From Candidatus Abyssobacteria bacterium SURF_5 (GTDB lineage Bacteria; Abyssobacteria; SURF-5), in the NCBI GenBank assembly GCA_003598085.1, contig QZKU01000019.1, forward strand, positions 13,394 to 77,393: 64,000 nucleotides of DNA, read 5' to 3'. The translations under genes were made by a program, and so were the position numbers. The notes beneath the pieces were generated by a model. It ran no database searches and was not told the origin of the DNA. It saw only the letters and a program-made list of their open reading frames with translations. Shown in pieces: positions 26,931 to 35,854 of this stretch; the stretch's first letter is position 1; every line of letters begins with the position of its first letter.

Positions 26931-27469
26931 ATAGCGCGGTTGAACCCGAGAGTGGGAGTTTTGCAGCAGAATCCAGCCATGATTCATGCAACTGCTTGAC
27001 AATCGAAGCCGCAACACAAGTTCAAATCTTCAGCAAATCTTCAAATAGTCATCGACCGATTCCTGCGCGAAGAGTTCGTCATAAAATCTTCACCATTTCG
27101 AATTCCAGGAAGATGTCCTTAACGGAGGACACACTTGAAGTATAGCTTTGCAGCAGGTAGGCGATCATTACGGGCGCAGGATTTCAATTTGTGAGCAGTC
27201 AATCCTCGCTGCGTACTCAGCAGGAAGCAGCAAGCGAATGAGAAATTTTCGTTCCGGCCCAAACTGTGGCCCAAGCCGACGAGTTTTGGGTTTTTTTGTG
27301 CTATTTGTTGCGAATGCTCTGAACCTCTCGTACTGAATTCCGGAGAAAGTTACTCCTCTCGGTGAGCTAGTTTTCATTGGCGACAAACCGGTACTTTCTG
27401 ATATGCTATTTTCTTATAGGATATCCATTCCTGTGGTCTGCCCAATTCACATGGTTCATGGACCAATGT
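26931..27469. other. Long intergenic stretch without a recognisable gene
   Basis: I see no convincing coding region. A weak terminator-like hairpin, CCCAA...TTGGG followed by T7, lies around 27271-27299. The segment CCATGATTC occurs at about 26848 and again at about 26972, either side of the palindromic repeat, hinting at local duplication. Short reading frames across the palindromes follow the hairpins and are not supported. Confidence 0.5.
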
Positions 27470-27499
27470 TTGACTATTATATGGGAACTGGATTTATAA
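27470..27499 (+). promoter_or_regulatory. Candidate promoter of the enolase-superfamily gene
   Basis: TTGACT (27470-27475) with TTTATA at a 17-bp or TTATAA at an 18-bp spacing (27493-27499), only about 23 bp before the ATG at 27522, giving a very short leader. Confidence 0.4.
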
Positions 27500-27521
27500 G
27501 GCATGGTAAGGGGGCGCGCTG

Positions 27522-28727
27522 ATGAAACTGACCGACGTAAAGACCTACGTGATAAGAACCGACCCTCCCAATTGGGGGGGACCACTGTGGTTTTTCACAA
27601 AGCTTGAAACCGATGAAGGGATCGAAGGTTGGGGTGAAACCGCAATACTGAGTTGCCTGCACGGCCTTGAAAAAAATTATGAAGTCACGGTCAAGGCAAT
27701 ATTTGACCGGCTGCTGAAGGGCCAGGATCCCATCAACAGGGAGCCGCTCTATCACATGCTCTATACATCACTGACGTCGCAGCATCCCGATTATGTCGCC
27801 TTGGGACTCATCAGCGCGTTTGATGTCGCCCTTTGGGACATTTGCGGCAAATACTATAATGCACCGGTCTACAATCTGATTGGCGGCAAGTGCAGGGATC
27901 GAATTAGAACATATACCTACATCTATGATCTGGAAGCAACGGATAGCCTGTTTAACGCAGTCAAGGACTGGTTCAGCAATCCGGCCAGATTGGGCGAACA
28001 CGCGGCCAGACTGGCGGATGAAGGTTTCACCGGCGTGAAGTTCGATCCTTTGTGGCAGGCTGGATCGGGTCAATTCAAGAATCCTCCCTGGGAAATTTCC
28101 CAATTGGAATATGATCACGCCGAAAAGGCCGTTGCCGCTGTTCGCGAAGCGGTGGGCAATAGAGCCGATATATGCATCGGCACGCATGGGCAGATCACGC
28201 CTGCTGCGGCGCGCCGTCTGGCCAGAAGAGTGGAAAAATATGATCCGTTGTGGCTGGAAGAGCCTTGCCCGCCCGAAAATTACGCGGAGATGGGAAGGAT
28301 TGCCCAGAGCACTTCGATTCCGATAGCGACGGGCGAGCGTCTGGTTACGGTCTATGAATTTCAAAATCTCATAAGAGAGAACGCGTGCGCTATCGTGCAG
28401 CCCGATCTCGGCAGTTGCGGCGGAATAACCGCCTGCAAGAAAATCGCCTCACTTGCGGAAGCGAACTATGTGCTCATGGCGCCCCACGTGTGGGGAGGAC
28501 CCATAATCACGGCGGCTGCGATTCAGATAGCCGCCAATATTCCGAATTTCCTTATTTTGGAGAGCATCTACAAGTCCCGGAACTTTTTTGATGTGATTGT
28601 CAAAGAACCGTTTGACTGGGAAAACGGCTATCTCAACTTGGCCGACAGACCGGGCATCGGCATTGAACTCAATGAAGAAAGCCTGGAAGCCCACCGCGGA
28701 GCGCTCGAAGAGGGAGAGTGGTTGTAG
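27522..28727 (+). CDS. Mandelate racemase/muconate lactonizing-family dehydratase-like enzyme
   Basis: 401 residues, enolase superfamily, closest to the D-galactonate dehydratase pattern. The N-terminal capping domain covers about 1-120; YVALGLISAFDVALWDICGK opens the barrel. Expected Mg ligands and catalytic groups: WLEEPCPPEN (Glu), IATGER (Glu) and APHVWGG (His, general acid) are present. The first ligand position, normally Asp in a DxHG-type motif, reads IGTHGQ, so the carboxylate is lacking while the His remains. A sugar-acid dehydratase role would be usual for the family; with this change the activity is uncertain. No sugar transporter or aldolase is adjacent. Confidence 0.85.
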   Translation: MKLTDVKTYVIRTDPPNWGGPLWFFTKLETDEGIEGWGETAILSCLHGLEKNYEVTVKAIFDRLLKGQDPINREPLYHMLYTSLTSQHPDYVALGLISAFDVALWDICGKYYNAPVYNLIGGKCRDRIRTYTYIYDLEATDSLFNAVKDWFSNPARLGEHAARLADEGFTGVKFDPLWQAGSGQFKNPPWEISQLEYDHAEKAVAAVREAVGNRADICIGTHGQITPAAARRLARRVEKYDPLWLEEPCPPENYAEMGRIAQSTSIPIATGERLVTVYEFQNLIRENACAIVQPDLGSCGGITACKKIASLAEANYVLMAPHVWGGPIITAAAIQIAANIPNFLILESIYKSRNFFDVIVKEPFDWENGYLNLADRPGIGIELNEESLEAHRGALEEGEWL

Positions 28728-28915
28728 CTTTCGGTTCTTGCCAAGGGCCTGGCTGATCCACTGATGATCAAAACGAACTGTGCGGGATTGCCATAATGCA
28801 GTATGAGCCTGCTCATTCATCCTCGAAACGTGCATTTTGTCATGCAGGGGAAAGACGAAATAAGGATAATTCCGCTCTTCCTTTTGGATAACACCCGATA
28901 TTCAGGGAGAAAACG

Positions 28916-29797
28916 ATGAACCATTTGCTGCAGGATAATCCGGAGATGTTTATCACGGAAGAGATAGAACGATTTGTCGCAGAGAATGAGGCCAATCGTT
29001 TCACCACGTTGGATAACTCGAGGATGTTCGATAAGCCGCTGGTCGGCTTCGCGGACGGCGATGACGAGATATTCGACAAATACCAGGGAGTAGTCGGCGA
29101 TTTTCACTGGAGGCCCAGGGACCTCATGCAGCAGCTTGCTACCGATGAGAAGTATGAGGGAAGCCTGGAGAACTTAAGCGTTATCGCCTGGGTTCTGCCG
29201 ATCATGAAGGAAACAGTTGAAGACAACGCGAAGGAAGAGAAGCGGCCCTCCCGCCGATGGGCGTTGACCCGTGAGATGGGCGAGAAGCACAACAAGCTGC
29301 TGCGGCGGCATGTCGCAGACGTTCTCAGAAGGGAGGGTCTCCTCGCGACCGCGCCGATACTCACAAGCTATTGGCAATTCCTGGTGGATGACCGCGTCGG
29401 CCTTGCGTCTAACTGGTCCGAGCGCCATGCGGCCTTTGCGGCAGGCCTCGGCACCTTCAGCCTCAATGACGGATTGATCACCCCCAGGGGAATCGCTCAC
29501 AGAGTCGGCAGCGTCATCGTGAACATGAAGCTCGAGGCTAGCCCCCGCGCCTACCAAAACCACATGGCAAACTGCCTCTTTCACAACAGCGGAACTTGCG
29601 GCGAGTGCATAAAGCGATGTCCGGCCGGAGCGCTCTCGGAATCCGGCCATGATAAGATGAAATGCGGCATGTATGTAATGCAGTGCACCGAGGAATGGCG
29701 CAAGGAGTTCGAAATCGACGAAGAGGCGGGATGCGGCCTCTGCCAGTCGGGCGTGCCCTGCTCAACAAGAATCCCGAAGAGACCTGCAAAAAAATGA
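28916..29797 (+). CDS. QueG-like 4Fe-4S protein
   Basis: 293 residues. FAAGLGTFSLNDGLITPRG matches the segment before the clusters in epoxyqueuosine reductase. Cysteines follow in CLFHNSGTCGECIKRCPAGAL and again in CGLCQSGVPC, enough for two 4Fe-4S clusters. It lacks a recognisable HEAT-repeat tail and has an unusual acidic N-terminus, so it is probably one of the QueG-like reductases of unknown substrate rather than QueG itself. AGGGAGAAAACG precedes the ATG. Stands 64 bp upstream of the GNAT-like gene. Confidence 0.75.
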   Translation: MNHLLQDNPEMFITEEIERFVAENEANRFTTLDNSRMFDKPLVGFADGDDEIFDKYQGVVGDFHWRPRDLMQQLATDEKYEGSLENLSVIAWVLPIMKETVEDNAKEEKRPSRRWALTREMGEKHNKLLRRHVADVLRREGLLATAPILTSYWQFLVDDRVGLASNWSERHAAFAAGLGTFSLNDGLITPRGIAHRVGSVIVNMKLEASPRAYQNHMANCLFHNSGTCGECIKRCPAGALSESGHDKMKCGMYVMQCTEEWRKEFEIDEEAGCGLCQSGVPCSTRIPKRPAKK

Positions 29798-29860
29798 AGA
29801 AACGGCGGAGCAGGACGGCTCTGGCGCTCATCGCGCGGCCTTACCTGTCCGAGCAATTGC

Positions 29861-31015
29861 GTGAACGTGAATATGAATAATATCCGCTGCGGAAAAGCTA
29901 CTACGCTGACCGAGCGGGAGAAGGACCTATTCGCAAAGCATCTCAGACAGCAGGGACTGTCCAATAACGTCTGGGATCTTTTCGATGAATGGGTTGCCAG
30001 ATCAACTCGCCGAGTAAGCTTTTTCTATTTGAAACTGTTCACGGATGATGAATTGACAGGGCTTGGGCTTTTTGTGAAGATCAAGCCGTTTGATCTTCGC
30101 ACTTCCTATGCAGCTCTGAGAAAAAACTCCTTTCTCGGGCTATTGGGCGGCGGACTGTCGGCGCTTACAAACAACTGCGCCTACTTATCCTTTCGTAACC
30201 TGATTACCTCTAATCTTAGCAGGCCCTTCTTTTATCGGGAGCCGGAAATGGCCGATGAAATGATGAAGGCCATCCTGACATGTTTGAGGAATGAAAAAGA
30301 AGCTGATATGGTTACGATCGTTGATACAGCTGTTCACGATGATGTCTATCAAACTGAAGGCTTTGCAAAATATCCCTCTCCCTCAGAAGCGTGGCTTGAT
30401 GCGACAAGGTACAAGGACATATCCGAATACCTCGGGGAACACCGGAGCCTGAAGAAAAATTTGTCCAGAAGAAAGCAGTCCATAGTTTCCGAGGCGCGGC
30501 AGGGCCCGCTATCGGATAAAGATAAAGAGCAGGTAAAGGCGTGCGTTGAATGTTCAGTCGAATATAGCAGAGTCAACACTCCCTGCCAAAAATTCTTTGA
30601 GGACAATATATTTGAAACGGAGGTCTTCAACTCCGACAAATATCTCCACATTCTTGTCCGTGTCAATGAGACAATCTCCGGTTTCCATACTTTTCAAATC
30701 AGCGGCTCAAACATGGGTGGAGTTCTGGGAGGCTTCAACCGCGACCATTCCCGGAAGAGTTTTGCCTACGAGCGTGTGATAGTCACTTCGCTTGATTATG
30801 CGATCAAGAATAACATCAACCGAATTCACTACAGCCTGATCGACAACCAAACAAAGCTTCGCCTTGTTGAATGCCTTGAGCCGTGCGGCCTTTATTTCTA
30901 TTCGAGAAATCCGTTAAATCGAACAGTGTTTAAGTTCACAAATAGATTCGGCGATCTATACCAACTGCAGCTATTAGAGAAGAAGGAAGCAAATAAAGAA
31001 AAGCAGCGCGAATGA
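29861..31015 (+). CDS. GNAT-fold acyltransferase-like protein (FemAB/BioF2-like)
   Basis: 384 residues, soluble. EYLGEHRSLKKNLSRRKQSI resembles the linker of FemAB/CelD-type two-GNAT-domain proteins. ILVRVNETISGFHTFQISG and SFAYERVIVTSLDYAIKNNINRI fit the acyl-CoA-binding core and following helix of the second domain. No strict motif decides the substrate; aminoacyl or acyl transfer to a surface glycan or lipid are options. Start is GTG 29861, with an in-frame ATG at 29873; neither has a clear ribosome site. Downstream is a decayed sensor gene. Confidence 0.6.
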   Translation: MNVNMNNIRCGKATTLTEREKDLFAKHLRQQGLSNNVWDLFDEWVARSTRRVSFFYLKLFTDDELTGLGLFVKIKPFDLRTSYAALRKNSFLGLLGGGLSALTNNCAYLSFRNLITSNLSRPFFYREPEMADEMMKAILTCLRNEKEADMVTIVDTAVHDDVYQTEGFAKYPSPSEAWLDATRYKDISEYLGEHRSLKKNLSRRKQSIVSEARQGPLSDKDKEQVKACVECSVEYSRVNTPCQKFFEDNIFETEVFNSDKYLHILVRVNETISGFHTFQISGSNMGGVLGGFNRDHSRKSFAYERVIVTSLDYAIKNNINRIHYSLIDNQTKLRLVECLEPCGLYFYSRNPLNRTVFKFTNRFGDLYQLQLLEKKEANKEKQRE

Positions 31016-31019
31016 TATG

Positions 31020-31262
31020 TCACATTCTCAGGCGCTCGAATCGCGCCGTTCAATCCGTTGGTCTTTGTCCTGAATTCCGCCTTGCTTCCCTATGCGCTGG
31101 CTATTGCCCGCTTTCGCATTTTCGATGTCGCGCCGGTGGCGCGCGACACCGTTATCGATCAGATTGGGTGACGGACTGATCGCTCTGGACCGCGTAGCAG
31201 ATGTGAATGAAGCGGCGCAGTCGCTCCGGGGTCTCGGCCGGTCGCAGGTGACCGGATCATCC
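31020..31262 (+). pseudogene. Remnant of a 7TM-sensor PAS signalling protein
   Basis: Translating from 31034, the frame reads PLVFVLNSALLPYALAIARF, then RIFDVAPVARDTVIDQIG and a stop. This is the last helix and exit segment of the N-terminal 7TM region of histidine kinases and diguanylate cyclases. A -1 shift at about 31167 continues with GDGLIALDRVADVNEAA, the beginning of the PAS domain that normally follows. Both ends are missing and no kinase domain is found, so this is a decayed gene. The rest of the gap to 31549 holds nothing I can support. Confidence 0.75.
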
Positions 31263-31549
31263 CGCCTGTACTTTTTCCCTTCCTGGACTATCCCAAAACT
31301 GTCTCCAAAGTCCCGTTGTCTCCCAGAAAAAGGCCCGATATAGTCCGGTCGTTGGATACGCGCGCATGGCGATTTGCGGGGGGATCACATGAAAATAAAG
31401 CGGACGGTCGTCCTCTGCGGGAAGCACCTGTGTGAAAACGGCAAAGTTCTAATTCCCGCTCAACCCAGACACCTTGACCATGTAAGATATTGAAAAGAGA
31501 TCAGCGAAACATTCTCCGGGTGGCCTCTTTGCCTTTTCTTTAGAATTCC

Positions 31550-31996
31550 TCATACGTATGGAGGTCTGCCTTTTGGCCACTGCGTATCGACCTGTTGAGA
31601 ATACAGTTCGGACATGATTTTGACGAGTTCGGCGTTCTTCATGAAGATGCGCATATCGCCGCGTATCCTGATTGCTCCGCGCAAGCCGGCTTCGATGAAA
31701 TCACGCATGCCGGCAGCTATTTCTTCGAAAACGGTGGCCGGACCGCTGAAACGGAAGTCAAGTCCCTTGCCGTCCATTGTCTCGGAAAGTTCTTTGTATT
31801 CCTGGCATTTTCCCTTATCGAACAGGATAAAGAAATATTTCGCCTGTCCGTTGCCGATATACGGTGATTTTCCGTCCCCCGCAATTTCAACGCAAATGCG
31901 CCACTGGCCCTGAGGCGCGCGAGCGGAGATGTCTTCGCGGCTGTTCACCAGCGCCTTCAGCGTGTCGTACCAGTCTATTGAATAGATATCAGCCAT
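31550..31996 (-). CDS. SCP2 sterol-carrier-domain protein
   Basis: 148 residues from ATG 31996 (MADIYSIDWYDTLKALVN), preceded by a G-rich site; an in-frame upstream extension would run into the neighbouring gene and is rejected. A single SCP2 fold covers about 20-135: WRICVEIAGDGKSPYIGNG, LDFRFSGPATVFEEIAAG and GAIRIRGDMRIFMKNA give the typical lipid-tunnel pattern ending in the swap helix. SCP2 proteins bind lipids, sterols or acyl-CoA. Begins 19 bp after the FAD enzyme; last gene of the GntR-headed operon. Confidence 0.8.
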   Translation of the reverse strand: MADIYSIDWYDTLKALVNSREDISARAPQGQWRICVEIAGDGKSPYIGNGQAKYFFILFDKGKCQEYKELSETMDGKGLDFRFSGPATVFEEIAAGMRDFIEAGLRGAIRIRGDMRIFMKNAELVKIMSELYSQQVDTQWPKGRPPYV

Positions 31997-32015
31997 ATTC
32001 CCCCCCGCCAATTTT

Positions 32016-33632
32016 TCAGTATCCTCTGTCCGCTTGTTCCCAGAGCCTCGGAAGTCCGAAGTCCTGCGCGATAGACTTGAAGGCATTGTATCCGCATGCC
32101 GCAAACACGCCGCCGGACGGATGCGTATATGGCCCACAAAGATACAGCCCGTCTATCTCGGTTCGATATTGTGACGCCTCGGGAAACGGCCTCATCCAGC
32201 CCGCCTGATCGGCTGCAAGCGAGCCGTTTGAAAAGCAGCCTTCACGCATCAGCATTGTCTGCTCCATGTCGAGGGGTGTATAGAGTGTGTGGGCGAGCAC
32301 ATTAGCGCACGTCATATTGGGCGCATATTTTTCCCAATGATTGCGAAATTTGTCGTTGTAGGTGGATCGGACTTTATCCCATTCCGCGGGCGTCAGTTCG
32401 CTTGCCTTCGGGAAGAAAAACCATCCGCTCATTGAGTGCCTGCCGGGTGGCGCCTGTGTCGGGTCCCAAAGTGAATTTACCCAGGTGCCGGCGCCGGGCG
32501 TGCCGGGTATCTTGCCCTGTGTCGCTTCCCTGATATAGTTAATCATCTCCTCGGGTGTTTCGAAGCCGACGATCGTGTAAAACGTCTTGTTGATATTCGG
32601 ATCCCATTTCGCCGACTTGTAATCCGGTGCCTCCTTCAGGGCAAATGAGGTCGTGCCCAGGCAATGGTCGGGTCCTATTCTGAAATTCTTGACCCGTTTG
32701 ATCCACAGCTCGCTAAGGTTTTGCTTGCCCACAAGATCGAACAGCGTTTGCTTGAGGTCGGCATTGCTGGCAATCAGTTTCTTCGCTTCAAACTGTGTTC
32801 CGTCCTCCAGCCTGACGCCGGCGGCGCGACCGTTCTTGATAATGATCTCGCGCACGAGCGAGTTCTCGCGCATGGCGACTCCTTCCCGCCTGCACGCGCT
32901 CTCCATGGCGTGGCTGAGCGTGTGGGTCCCGCCGACACACATCTTCCAGATGCCGATGAGCCACAGGATACAGGCGATGAAAGAAAAGCCGGTCGCGGTC
33001 CACTCCGGCGGGGTGCCCCACTCTAACACTTGGCGATAAAGCATCGTCCTGAGTTCAGGGGTTTCAAACGTTTCGTCAATAATCACCCTGACTGATTTAT
33101 TCAGCATTTCCTTGCCGAGGCCGAGATGCTCGAGCAAAGCGATCGTGATGTCCTCCGGGCCGTGAAGCGAATCGTCGGGAGGCATAACAGGAGGATTCCA
33201 GTACAGCATGCAGAATAGATGATCGACTTCCATGGTCTTGCGTTTCAACTCGCAAAACGTCTCGGCATCCTGCTTCGAGTATTGCGCGATGCTCTTATAG
33301 GTGAGGTCAAGGTGCTGCGGATTGTGAACGATTATCGGCGGCCGCCCATCGGCGAAAGTGATGCCGCATTGATTGACTGGATAAATCATCTTTGCGCCCA
33401 GTTTCTCAAGCCCGAAGTCGTGATAGAAGGGCATGTAATCGATGAATTCCATGTACTGCGCGTGGGTGTTGTGCAGAAAACCGGGAAGCGTCACTTCCTC
33501 CGTCGCAAGACCGCTTCCCCATTCATGTCGCCGCTCGAGCACCAGCGTTTGCATCCCCGCGCGCTGCAGATACGCGGCCAGCGTCAGCCCGTTATGACCG
33601 CCGCCTATCACTATCGCGTCATACGCTTTCAT
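32016..33632 (-). CDS. Phytoene-dehydrogenase-like FAD oxidoreductase (COG1233), paralogue B
   Basis: 538 residues. AIVIGGGHNGLTLAAYLQRA, then VLERRHEWGSGLATEE, give the FAD fold of the carotenoid desaturase/retinol saturase group. The C-terminal GLYLCGPYTHPSGGVFAACG closes the flavin site. It is clearly a paralogue of the gene at 34183-35775: both contain the GHNG..L motif, PGFLHN and a shared C-terminal block. These enzymes desaturate, saturate or isomerise long hydrophobic chains. It lies between two SCP2-domain genes, which suggests a lipid substrate delivered by a carrier. Confidence 0.87.
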   Translation of the reverse strand: MKAYDAIVIGGGHNGLTLAAYLQRAGMQTLVLERRHEWGSGLATEEVTLPGFLHNTHAQYMEFIDYMPFYHDFGLEKLGAKMIYPVNQCGITFADGRPPIIVHNPQHLDLTYKSIAQYSKQDAETFCELKRKTMEVDHLFCMLYWNPPVMPPDDSLHGPEDITIALLEHLGLGKEMLNKSVRVIIDETFETPELRTMLYRQVLEWGTPPEWTATGFSFIACILWLIGIWKMCVGGTHTLSHAMESACRREGVAMRENSLVREIIIKNGRAAGVRLEDGTQFEAKKLIASNADLKQTLFDLVGKQNLSELWIKRVKNFRIGPDHCLGTTSFALKEAPDYKSAKWDPNINKTFYTIVGFETPEEMINYIREATQGKIPGTPGAGTWVNSLWDPTQAPPGRHSMSGWFFFPKASELTPAEWDKVRSTYNDKFRNHWEKYAPNMTCANVLAHTLYTPLDMEQTMLMREGCFSNGSLAADQAGWMRPFPEASQYRTEIDGLYLCGPYTHPSGGVFAACGYNAFKSIAQDFGLPRLWEQADRGY

Positions 33633-33672
33633 TGTTCAGGTATCCTCCCTGCTCATCTCCGGGGAGCCAAGG

Positions 33673-34161
33673 TCATCTTAGCGCGAGAAGCGCCGCCATC
33701 CCCAATATTACTGCGGCCCCCGCTGCCGCGAGCATCCATCCGACGGGCCATGTCGCAGGCTTGTCGTCAGCCCTCATTTCTGCGGGCAGGCTCATGAATC
33801 TGGCCACGCGAAACGCAAAAAGCGGGTGTCTCCATGCGGATTCGATTTTGAGCTTCCCGCTCATTATCTTTTCAATTGCTTTTCCTGATCCGCTTGAGGC
33901 GGCTTCGGCAATATCAAAAATGCCTCCCCGCATGGACAAGTCCGCATTCGGAAAGCATCCGCTGGATATCTCTATGCTGTCGCCCTTGAATTGAACAGTC
34001 ACACCGATGTTGCCTTCCGATGCTTCAATAGCCATCTTTCCTCGTATTCTGCAGGCTTGCCTGCGCTTGTATTCACAATCGCCCAGGTTCTGCTCAAAGT
34101 ACTGGAACAACATCATCGCCAGCCCGCTTGGCTCGCCATTTCCTTCAAGACTCACCTTCAC
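33673..34161 (-). CDS. SCP2-like protein with C-terminal membrane anchor
   Basis: 162 residues. The first 120 form an SCP2-like domain (GKMAIEASEGNIGVTVQFKG, CFPNADLSMRGGIFDIAEAA, then IMSGKLKIESAWRHP). A single hydrophobic helix ends the protein (WMLAAAGAAVILGMAALLAL), so the carrier domain is tethered to the membrane. It starts 21 bp after paralogue A and ends 40 bp before paralogue B. Together with the soluble SCP2 gene at 31550 it makes a carrier for each oxidoreductase. Confidence 0.78.
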   Translation of the reverse strand: MKVSLEGNGEPSGLAMMLFQYFEQNLGDCEYKRRQACRIRGKMAIEASEGNIGVTVQFKGDSIEISSGCFPNADLSMRGGIFDIAEAASSGSGKAIEKIMSGKLKIESAWRHPLFAFRVARFMSLPAEMRADDKPATWPVGWMLAAAGAAVILGMAALLALR

Positions 34162-34182
34162 GCCATCGACCTCTACAGGGAG

Positions 34183-35775
34183 TTAGACCTTCTTCCACCA
34201 TTTTTCCAGGCCATAATCGTCGGCTATCACCTGGAGTGCATTATATGCGGGAGCGAAAGTGATATACCCGTGCGGATGCTGGGTGGAGCCGCACATGTAC
34301 AATCCCTTGATCGGGGTTCTGTATTGGGAAAGGGCAGGGAAGGGGCGCTGTGAAAGCAGGTTGTCGGGCGCAATGGCGCCAAGCATCCAGTCGCCGCGAA
34401 CCATGTTCACCAGCCTGTCTGAGATCTCCTTGGGCGTATAGGGAACATATTCGATGATCGCGTTGCGATCCAGATTCGGCGCATATGCGCGCCACTTCGC
34501 TATGCACCGCTCGGCGTAATCCGTTTTCACTTCGTCCCAGGCATTCTCATTCCCGTCAATCTGAAACGGAGCGAACTGCCTGATGAGACCGGTGTACTTT
34601 CCGGTAGGCGCGTCGGTGGGATCAAAAAGTGAATTGACGGCGCAGTTGAGCTTTGGGTCCGCCAGCTTTCCATTCCTGACCAGCGCGAAGTCCTTATTCA
34701 GATCCGACAGCGATTCATATCCCACATTCATTACCCATGCCTGGTTGATGTCGGGATCGAAGGCGGCGGCCGTATACTGTGGCGGCTCGTTCATTGCAAG
34801 GTGGACGCTGAACAGCGACCAGTCCTTGTGCCTGCAATTCTTCACCTTCTCGATGAAGAGTTTGTCCGTGATTTCGCTGTCGAGAAATTTCAGAAACGTC
34901 TGCTCGAGATCCACGTTACTCGCGACCAGCTTTTTCGCTTCGATTTGCGAGCCATCCAGCAACTTCACGCCGGCAGCCCGGCCGTCCCTGGTCAGAATCT
35001 TTTCGACAGGTGCGGCCGGATGCACGATGCCGCCATCCGCAAGCAGGGTCCACCAGAGGGCGTGCGCCAGTTTATGAGATCCACCGATGCAACATTGCCA
35101 ATTGTCGATCTTGCCGGCGAGCAAAGGAAAAGAAATCGCGAGTCCGCGCACGTCGTTACTGTATGCGCATACGGCCGCATGAAATGCCAGCATGGTCTTG
35201 ATCTTTTCGTTTTCGAAATGCTGGTTCAGGAAATCATTGATGCTCAGGCTGCGCAGGCGCGCCCGCAGGAACTCGGATTTATCTTCGACTCCCCAGACAG
35301 TGAGCGCATTTGTAATTTCGTTCAGGTCGATGGGCGGCGCGAACATGAGGGTGCCGACCAGGAGGTCGAGGAATCCTTTCACTTCCCCGTAAAGCCGGAG
35401 CCAGGTGTCGGCGTCCTGTTCCGAAAAGCGAGCCATTGACTGGTACGTCTTGTTCATATCCGTATGGATAGTAAGTGAGGTTCCGTCCCGAAAGACGCTT
35501 CCCATTTGGACCGGGGGGTGGGCATAGGTGAGGCCATGCTCGAAGAGTCTCAGGTCGTCATACACCGGCGAAACACCGACAAGCGTATGATAATTTGAAT
35601 GGACATTATGCAGAAAGCCGGGCCGCGTGAGCTCCTCTGTACAGAGGCCCCCGCCTTCCTCGTGCCTCCTCTCAAAGATGCCGACGCTCCATCCGCACTT
35701 CGCGAGATAACACCCGAGCGCCATGCCATTATGGCCCGCTCCGATGATCACCGCGTCAAAACTTGCATCAGCCAT
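34183..35775 (-). CDS. Phytoene-dehydrogenase-like FAD oxidoreductase (COG1233), paralogue A
   Basis: 530 residues. VIIGAGHNGMALGCYLAKCG, FERRHEEGGGLCTEE and PGFLHNVHSNYHTL match the COG1233 family; the C-terminal GLYMCGSTQHPHGYITFAPA is the second FAD block. Paralogous over its whole length to 32016-33632. The first enzyme gene after the regulator at 35855, 79 bp away. Hydrophobic long-chain substrates are expected for the family; a carotenoid role is not supported by any neighbouring crtB or crtE. Confidence 0.87.
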   Translation of the reverse strand: MADASFDAVIIGAGHNGMALGCYLAKCGWSVGIFERRHEEGGGLCTEELTRPGFLHNVHSNYHTLVGVSPVYDDLRLFEHGLTYAHPPVQMGSVFRDGTSLTIHTDMNKTYQSMARFSEQDADTWLRLYGEVKGFLDLLVGTLMFAPPIDLNEITNALTVWGVEDKSEFLRARLRSLSINDFLNQHFENEKIKTMLAFHAAVCAYSNDVRGLAISFPLLAGKIDNWQCCIGGSHKLAHALWWTLLADGGIVHPAAPVEKILTRDGRAAGVKLLDGSQIEAKKLVASNVDLEQTFLKFLDSEITDKLFIEKVKNCRHKDWSLFSVHLAMNEPPQYTAAAFDPDINQAWVMNVGYESLSDLNKDFALVRNGKLADPKLNCAVNSLFDPTDAPTGKYTGLIRQFAPFQIDGNENAWDEVKTDYAERCIAKWRAYAPNLDRNAIIEYVPYTPKEISDRLVNMVRGDWMLGAIAPDNLLSQRPFPALSQYRTPIKGLYMCGSTQHPHGYITFAPAYNALQVIADDYGLEKWWKKV

Positions 35776-35854
35776 CAGTCATCCCCCTCCCGCCTGACTT
35801 CTGGACAAATATTTGTCGCGTTATTTGGACTGCCCCGGCATGCTCGAGGGGGAG

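Noticed and set aside
26769-27017. 82-residue minus-strand frame in the intergenic gap
   Set aside because: It runs through both palindromic hairpins; its sequence is explained by the repeat and has no family likeness.
31389-31493. 34-residue frame starting MKIKRTVVLCGKHLCENGK with a G-rich site
   Set aside because: Too short and unique to support; lies in decayed DNA after the sensor remnant. Transcription data would be needed.
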